A DNA stretch of 64,000 nt from Gnetum montanum (taxonomy: Eukaryota; Streptophyta; Gnetopsida; Gnetales; Gnetaceae), in contig MNCI01002989.1 in the NCBI GenBank assembly GCA_015680685.1, forward strand, positions 906,166-970,165, in the 5' to 3' direction. Below the pieces are notes generated by a model. The model was not told the origin of the DNA. It worked only from the letters and a program-made list of their open reading frames with translations, and did no database searches. This document shows, piece by piece, positions 58,128-64,000 of the stretch; the stretch's first letter is position 1, and each line of letters opens with the position of its first letter. Made by a program: the position numbers and the translations under genes.

Positions 58128-61100
58128 TCACTTGTGCAAACTCTTTCTAATCTTTGCAAGATTAGGGAGTGAGTAAGGCCTACTCTGCACAAGTTTGTAT
58201 TTGCCATCCCCTTCACTTAAAATGTTAAAAGGGAGTTCATCATGTAATGTATCACATTGCTTCTCATTGTTATTATTGGTTGTCTTGGGTTTTTCCTCTT
58301 CATGGCTAGGAGCTTCTTCTTGAAGATCCACTTCAAATCCCAATTGTATGCCCACATTGTTGACAACTAGGGGAGCCACATTGTCACCATGGATGATAAT
58401 TTCACCTCCCTCATAAGGAAGGTGAATTTCTTGATGGATGGACAAGGAGACAATTCATAATTGAGCCAACCAAGGCCTTCCTAGGATTAGGTTAAACCCT
58501 AGTATCTCTTCCACCACCAAAAAGTTTGCTGTTATAGGGAATTATTTTCTAGCTACAAACTCTAAGAAGATAGACCCCTTGATGACAACTCTTGATCCAT
58601 TGAAGGACTTAAGAGCTATGGTGGTCATGGGTTGTACCTGCTCAATTAAGCCCAAGTGTTCAATGATGGTGCATAGGATGACATTGGTTGCAACTCCATC
58701 ATCAACATGCACCTAATGTATTTTAAATTTTCCTATGTGTATGGTTATCAATAAAGGGGCTATAGTTGCCTTGCCAATCTAGGGATTAACCTTAATTTCA
58801 CTAACTCGAAATGTTAATGGTATTGACTTCCCCTCCCCTAGTAAGGGAGGAATCATTAGTACATGGATGGCTTTCTCATTAGTGGGAATATTCTCGCTAA
58901 TGGGTATGGAGATCAACATTTTGACTAGCACCTCACGATGTGTGGCAAAAGTCATGATTAAGTCATATAAGCTTAAGGTAGTATTTTTTTACTTTAGGAA
59001 GTACTTGACTTGGTCCGTTGCACTGAGGAAGTTTTTGTCATTGGCCATTCACTTGTCACCCCAGTTGTGCTTTACTTCCCCCATGTATCCTAAAATGCGA
59101 ACTTTGGCTTTAGGTTGTGGTTGTCGTGGCACTTTTTGGTTGTTTTGGTTATGCACTTTAATGCCTCCTATGGCTTGGTGGTTGAAGAAGATGGGATAGA
59201 GGAGGTCATAGGTATAGCTAAAATGAGAGTGGGCTTCAATGGATCCACTTCCTTTCATATCTCTATCTATTTGTCTCCCTTGTTGTCAAGCTTTTGGTTA
59301 TGCTTCTTCCTTTGGTTGGCTATAATTTTTTGATTATCAATTGTTGGCTGTAAGGAAGAGGCAGTGCTATTGGCCACCACAGGGGATCATTGTGTAGTTG
59401 GTTAGGCTACAATTCTTTGGGTTGTATTGGGTTGAGAGACTTTGATGACAAAAGGTTCCCTTGGGAGCATTCATGATAGTACTCTCACAATGAAGAGAGG
59501 TCTTGAGCTATGGGAAGCTAAAGAAGCTCTTTCATTATAGAGGGGTACTTAGATCATGAATGGTTCTCTGGTAGGTCTCCAATTGTCATCAATGTTAAAT
59601 GCTGAGATAACATAGGGGCTATCATTAGCATTCAAAGGATCTTTATAGACCTGCATTGACTAGTTTTGTGGCCAAGCTAGGTTAAAATCATCTAAGACCA
59701 ATTCCACCCTATCTATCATCCTTTGCAAGTCATTTTTTAGTGCAAGGTAGAAGTCTATATCATGACCAAGTAGTTGATGGTAATGGCAGAAGTGGTCTAG
59801 CTTAAAGTATTTATTAGGCAACTAAGGATCATCCTTCGTTGGCCGAGTGGGATCCTTGGCTATTTCACATAGTTGCTCATGTTTCTTTCAAGTGGCTTCA
59901 ATCATTTATTTATGTTGTATACATCAACTTCTCAATAGTTGGTCTGGCAACTCAGATGGTCTTAATGGGAATATAGTATATTTAGACTTATCCTTCCTTT
60001 CGAAGTTAGGTCTATTTGTTGTCGATGCATTGGTCCTAGAAGTTGACAGTTGGTTATCGTAGTCATTGGTGGGGGCATTGGATGGGTAGACCTTTAGCCC
60101 TTGGTTCATGATCTTTTTTTTCTTAGTTATAGTTGCATAGTAGTATTTTTTTGTTTGCTCTTTCATTTGTCTCTTCAAGCATGTTGGTTTTTACATCATG
60201 TTTAGGCTGGATCATGCCTAGCCTCTATGGCATCCTCTATGTTTTTAGTTTGTGAGAATGCTTGGCTAATAGACCATGGATCAAGGTAGTAGAGTTTAGA
60301 CTTAATGAAATCATTAACCGCTCCCTTGAATATATGGGTAACAAGTGGGCTTTAGCTATGGGCTCTAGTATTTCATTCAGTAGTCCATTCCACCACTAAA
60401 TGAATTGCTATACGAGTTCTAAGGACCCTTGGTTGACCTTCATGAGTTGGTTAAGAATTGCATTAAGCTTCAAGTTATACTTGAAACAGTTGACAAACTA
60501 GGCTACTAAGTCTTCTAGAAAGGATATAGACCCTCTAGGCAATGCACGATACCAATCAAGTGCTTTCCCAGTCAAAGACATAGGGAAAATCCTCAAACGG
60601 TATGAAGCCATAGCTATAAGAGCAAACATTTAGATTGAAAGGTGATAAGGTGAGCATTAGGGTCACCTTCTCTATTATATTTGTTAAATTGTGGAATGGG
60701 GACACTAGGAGGAAATGCCAAGGGTGGGACTACATGACTTATGGGATCATCTTAGTAGAAGTCCATAATCTTGACGGTTTGTGTGATAGAGGCTTTAAGC
60801 CTCTTCAATTTCTCTATTAGGTCTTGGATCATTTAGAAGGCTTGATCCAAGCCTTGGGGTGGCCCACTAGTTTGCGAGGTTTGTACATAAGGCTGTGTCA
60901 TTTGTTGTGAGGCTTGTGGCCTTGTTATGGATTACATTATAGAAGGAAAAGGTTGTGATATGGTTGTGGCTTATGGGCCAAATAGAGAAAAAGATGTTTG
61001 TGCTAGCACTTGAGGCATAAATGGGACAAATGTGGTGTGTGACCCTTATGTTGCTAGGGGTCTCATGGTGTAGCCCATGTGAGTAGTAAAAGGATTTGCA

Positions 61101-61640
61101 ATGGTAAAAGCCACCATTGATGGTTTTTTATATCATGGTTTTATCGCAAATGGCATTGATCTGTTATATAGTTTGTTGTTTATGGCATTAACTAAGTGTG
61201 ATTTGTAGCTACAACTAGCATGGGATCTGTCGTAGTAGGGTGCAGAGGATTGGAAGATGGTGGCATCATGCCCATGAAGAAAACAAAGGCATTAGGGGAA
61301 GGTTCTGTGACATTGGGGGATGTTTGTTGGAACAGTCCTCCAAGGATGTTTTCAGGCTCAAATTCTACCCTAAATTCATCCTCCTCTTCCTATTGTTCCC
61401 CAAAGGTAGGCTGGTCATCTTCCGCTTCTACGATAATCAATTGAGCTAGAATGCTAGAATATACATCGTTAATGAAAATTTCTTCATATGGGGAAGGGAT
61501 GTACTCTTTTTCACCCCTATGTATGAGCTCAAATTTCCTTTTGGCCTCAACTTCAATTCACAAAATTAACATCCATGCCTGTATTTTGGCACAAATGTAG
61601 TTAAAATGATCTTCATTTATGGCTACAAAATCAGGACTCT
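58128..61640 (-). pseudogene. gag-pro: degenerate gag-protease, Tat/Ogre-like element 3
   Basis: In minus orientation: HFNYICAKIQAWM, VEAKRKFELIHRGEKEY and an acidic stretch (61640-61350); then the Gag core MSLTGKALDWYRALPRGSIS and FVNCFKYNLKLNA (about 60590-60450), VNDFIKSKLYYLDPWSISQ (about 60320-60260), and the box FCHYHQLLGHDIDFYLALK (about 59800-59740). The protease shows VHVDDGVATNVILCTIIEH at 58712-58656, where DDG stands at the D-[ST]-G active site. Then FNLILGRPWLAQL and LPYEGGEIIIHGDN. The last 105 codons (58445-58128) are open. Most stops are TAG. Confidence 0.8.
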
Positions 61641-61849
61641 CCCCTTTGACTCTCAAAGATTGCCTACACTCAATGACTATAGGTTCTTTGGGATCATACA
61701 CCCTCATAACTTGTTGGTTATGATCTTTGCCAGTGAAGGTAAAGGACGATTTGGTGGATTTTCAAAAAGGCATGGTTATAGTGTTGATAATTGTTTAAGA
61801 ATAGGCTATAAATCTTAAGATAGGAGTAAATTCCAGTAAATAGAATTAA

Positions 61850-64000
61850 AAAACTCTTAGAGGAAATGAAAATGGAAAAAAATGACATACTTACTATAAT
61901 TAGTAAGTGGGGGATAAGGGGGGTTTACCCCTTTACTAGAAGTAGAATATTGACAACGTTGGCTTTAAACCTCACCCAAGTTAGCTTCCCAAGTGCCTCT
62001 ATGCTGGGTATGGCAAGGGGGAAAAGAAGGGGGATGAGATAATGAAAATATCACAGCTTCTTATTTCAACATTGGAGAGAGAAGGAAAATTTTTAAAACC
62101 AAAATTGAAACTTGGCAATTTCCAAAGATGGTTTTGGTAGGTTGCCATCTTTCACCAAAAAGGAGAGAAAAGTAGGCTTGGTTTGCAAAGTTGGATTTCT
62201 TGAAATTTTTGGCTAGAAAATGGCTTTCAACTCATAAAAAAAGTAGATATGGTTATAAAATTGGTTTCAAAATTCACCAACGCTAGCCTCCCAACTTCTT
62301 CCATGCTGGGTATGGTAGAGGGAGGAAAAGAAGGGGGGTGGGGTTGAGATGATGGAAATCTCACAACTCCTACCTTAATGTTGATGGGGGAAAGACTAAA
62401 AACCAAAGTGGAAAGTTAATATTTTTCCACTAAAATTACTTTTGGCTTGTTGCTAATTCTCTTAGCTTGGAAAATGAGGGGGAAAGTCAACTCACAAATG
62501 AGTTGAACCACCCACTTTTAGAAGCTAGAACATAAACTTTTGACAATAAAAAAGATGGGGGAAAAGAGATATCAACACTAGATTTGGGCTTTAAAATTCA
62601 CAACAAGTGCTGAGAAAGCAAAAACCTAACCACTTGCAACTTCCATGTTGTAGTTTTGGTCATAATGGGGGAAAGGCCAATGTTGATTTTTCAAGGCTTT
62701 TGGCTACAAAAAATGAAGGAAAATCTTGTAAATGGCTATGAAAAGAATAGATTTGATTATAGAATTTAGGCTAAGGTCCTCCTTCTAGTGCCAAGAAAAA
62801 CTATTGCAATCGAAAACCTTGATTGTTGAAACAAAAAACCAAGGATCCTTGATGCAAGTAGTTCCCCAACCCCAAATCCCTATGGCCTTGGCAATAAAAA
62901 TGGGATTCGAGGTGTCCTAGCTAGTCCAACAAATCAACTAAGGACTTAGGGAAATGTAAAATGTGGGAATATAAATAGATCTAAATAATGCACAAATAAT
63001 AAATTTAATTTTATTAAACAAAAAACTCAAAACTTAAAAATTTATTAAGAAAAGAATAAAGAATAAGTTAGAGAAATGTGTAAAAATGGTGCTTGGATGA
63101 GCAAAAAAAGAGATTCACTTGAGCAAGATTTCAAAGCCTATTGAAGCTAATGTGATGAGCTCCACGATCTAGGTGCTAAGCCACTCTTGATGTTATCAAA
63201 CCTTCCTTTGCTGCTACACCATTGGATCTGCCAATTGGGTCCCTACTGGGGGTCAGAAAGGTAAAATATTTGGATGCCAAGTTGCTCCATAGTAGATTTG
63301 GAACCCTAGAAGTGCAGTGTTAATACCAAAAATCCATCAAATCTCAAGGCCTCACTGCTTCCATGCTAGGGTTCAAGAGAATGCAAGTATGGGAACTTGC
63401 AAGAGCTCTTGAGTACCTAAAAATTCCTTTAAGTGTGGAATTATGTGTATGCAAATTACTTTAGAATTGCTTTAACAAAAAATGCTTAACTTGCTAAAAA
63501 CTTTTAGAACCAAAAACTGCTTGTATGGTCAAAAGTTGCTGAACTTTGTCAAAAACATGGAACCATGAGAAAAATTATTGGAACCTCCAAATGGTGTTTC
63601 AGGCTATCTTTTATAAGGTCTTTTGGCCATAAATGGGGCTACAAATTGGCTATGATTTGGCTGCAAATTAGCTTTGAATCAGCTGCAAATTTGGCTAAAA
63701 ATGGTTGCAAATTTAGGTGAGATGGACGCCCAAATTTGGGTGGTTACTATACATAGTAAGTGCCTCCCCCTATGGCCATTCCATTTACTATAAATAGTAA
63801 CTCGGGCATACTTTCCATGCTGAAGATGAATCTTCCACGTTGAGGTCTTCACCATGCTTGTTGAAGTGGCTGGTCAATGTTGAAGTGCATGAATTGATAA
63901 ATTTTGCTTCTTGTGGCTTCCATTATGGGGGATTGAATTTTCCACGTTGGGTGGGGGGGCTTTCTAGGCTAGGGGAAACTTTCCAGGCTAGGGGGAAACT
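61850..64000. repeat. 5' side of element 3 with repeated TTCCATGCTGGG words
   Basis: TCTATGCTGGGTATGGCAAG (62000), TTCCATGCTGGGTATGG (62301), TTCCATGTTG (62640), TTCCATGCTAGGG (63360), TTCCATGCTGAAGATG (63818) and TTCCACGTTG (about 63832 and 63940), followed by GGGGGAAA-type runs. This is the array C word, on the other side of gag-pro 3. No coding seen. The element's LTR presumably lies here or beyond the window. Confidence 0.6.

Overview
The window is plant nuclear DNA made almost entirely of old, nested LTR retrotransposons. Nothing looks like an intact host gene. The repeat density, the heavily decayed Ty3/gypsy elements, the very large elements and two captured plant gene fragments (a MORN-repeat protein and a CW-type zinc-finger protein) suggest a giant plant genome. 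A gymnosperm is my best guess, but the sequence does not prove it. I found no rRNA, tRNA or CRISPR array.

Layout. 1-22.2 kb (+ strand): two diverged copies of an Athila-like composite in the same orientation. Each has the order pol, about 2 kb of LTR-like DNA with a TATA box, a long coiled-coil/Gln-rich ORF, then a terminal repeat. Copy 1 also keeps gag and protease. Copy 2's long ORF is split by a 2.28-kb LTR-type insertion at 17011-19291. 22.5-23.1 kb: a possible LINE-type zinc-knuckle remnant. 23.8-26.7 and 36.2-39.4 kb: two LTR-type insertions (TG...CA ends, 5-bp target duplications AGATG and CTAAG) of one family that carries pieces of host genes.

27-36 kb, 39.4-45 kb and 46-64 kb: three members of a Tat/Ogre-like family, two on + and one on -. 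In gag direction the shared order is: a region rich in an element-specific word, gag-protease, a GCC-type minisatellite, a multi-exon ORF on the opposite strand (seen in two of the three), and a tandem array of about 188 bp. In the best preserved member (- strand, 61.6 to 46.1 kb) a second GCC block and then reverse transcriptase follow. It therefore reads as one giant element whose pro-to-RT gap is about 11 kb. Its RT is cut by a 761-bp LTR with a tRNA-Asp-type primer binding site at 45.3-46.1 kb.

The most interesting signals are: (1) the intron-containing antisense ORF between pro and RT; (2) three arrays of nearly identical period (about 187-192 bp) but with different palindromic core words, each word recurring on the 5' side of its own gag; (3) host gene fragments carried inside an LTR; (4) in-frame stops that are mostly TAG where Gln (CAG) or Trp is expected, as deamination of CHG-methylated cytosine would produce. 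All coding calls are degenerate, and exon and domain limits are approximate.
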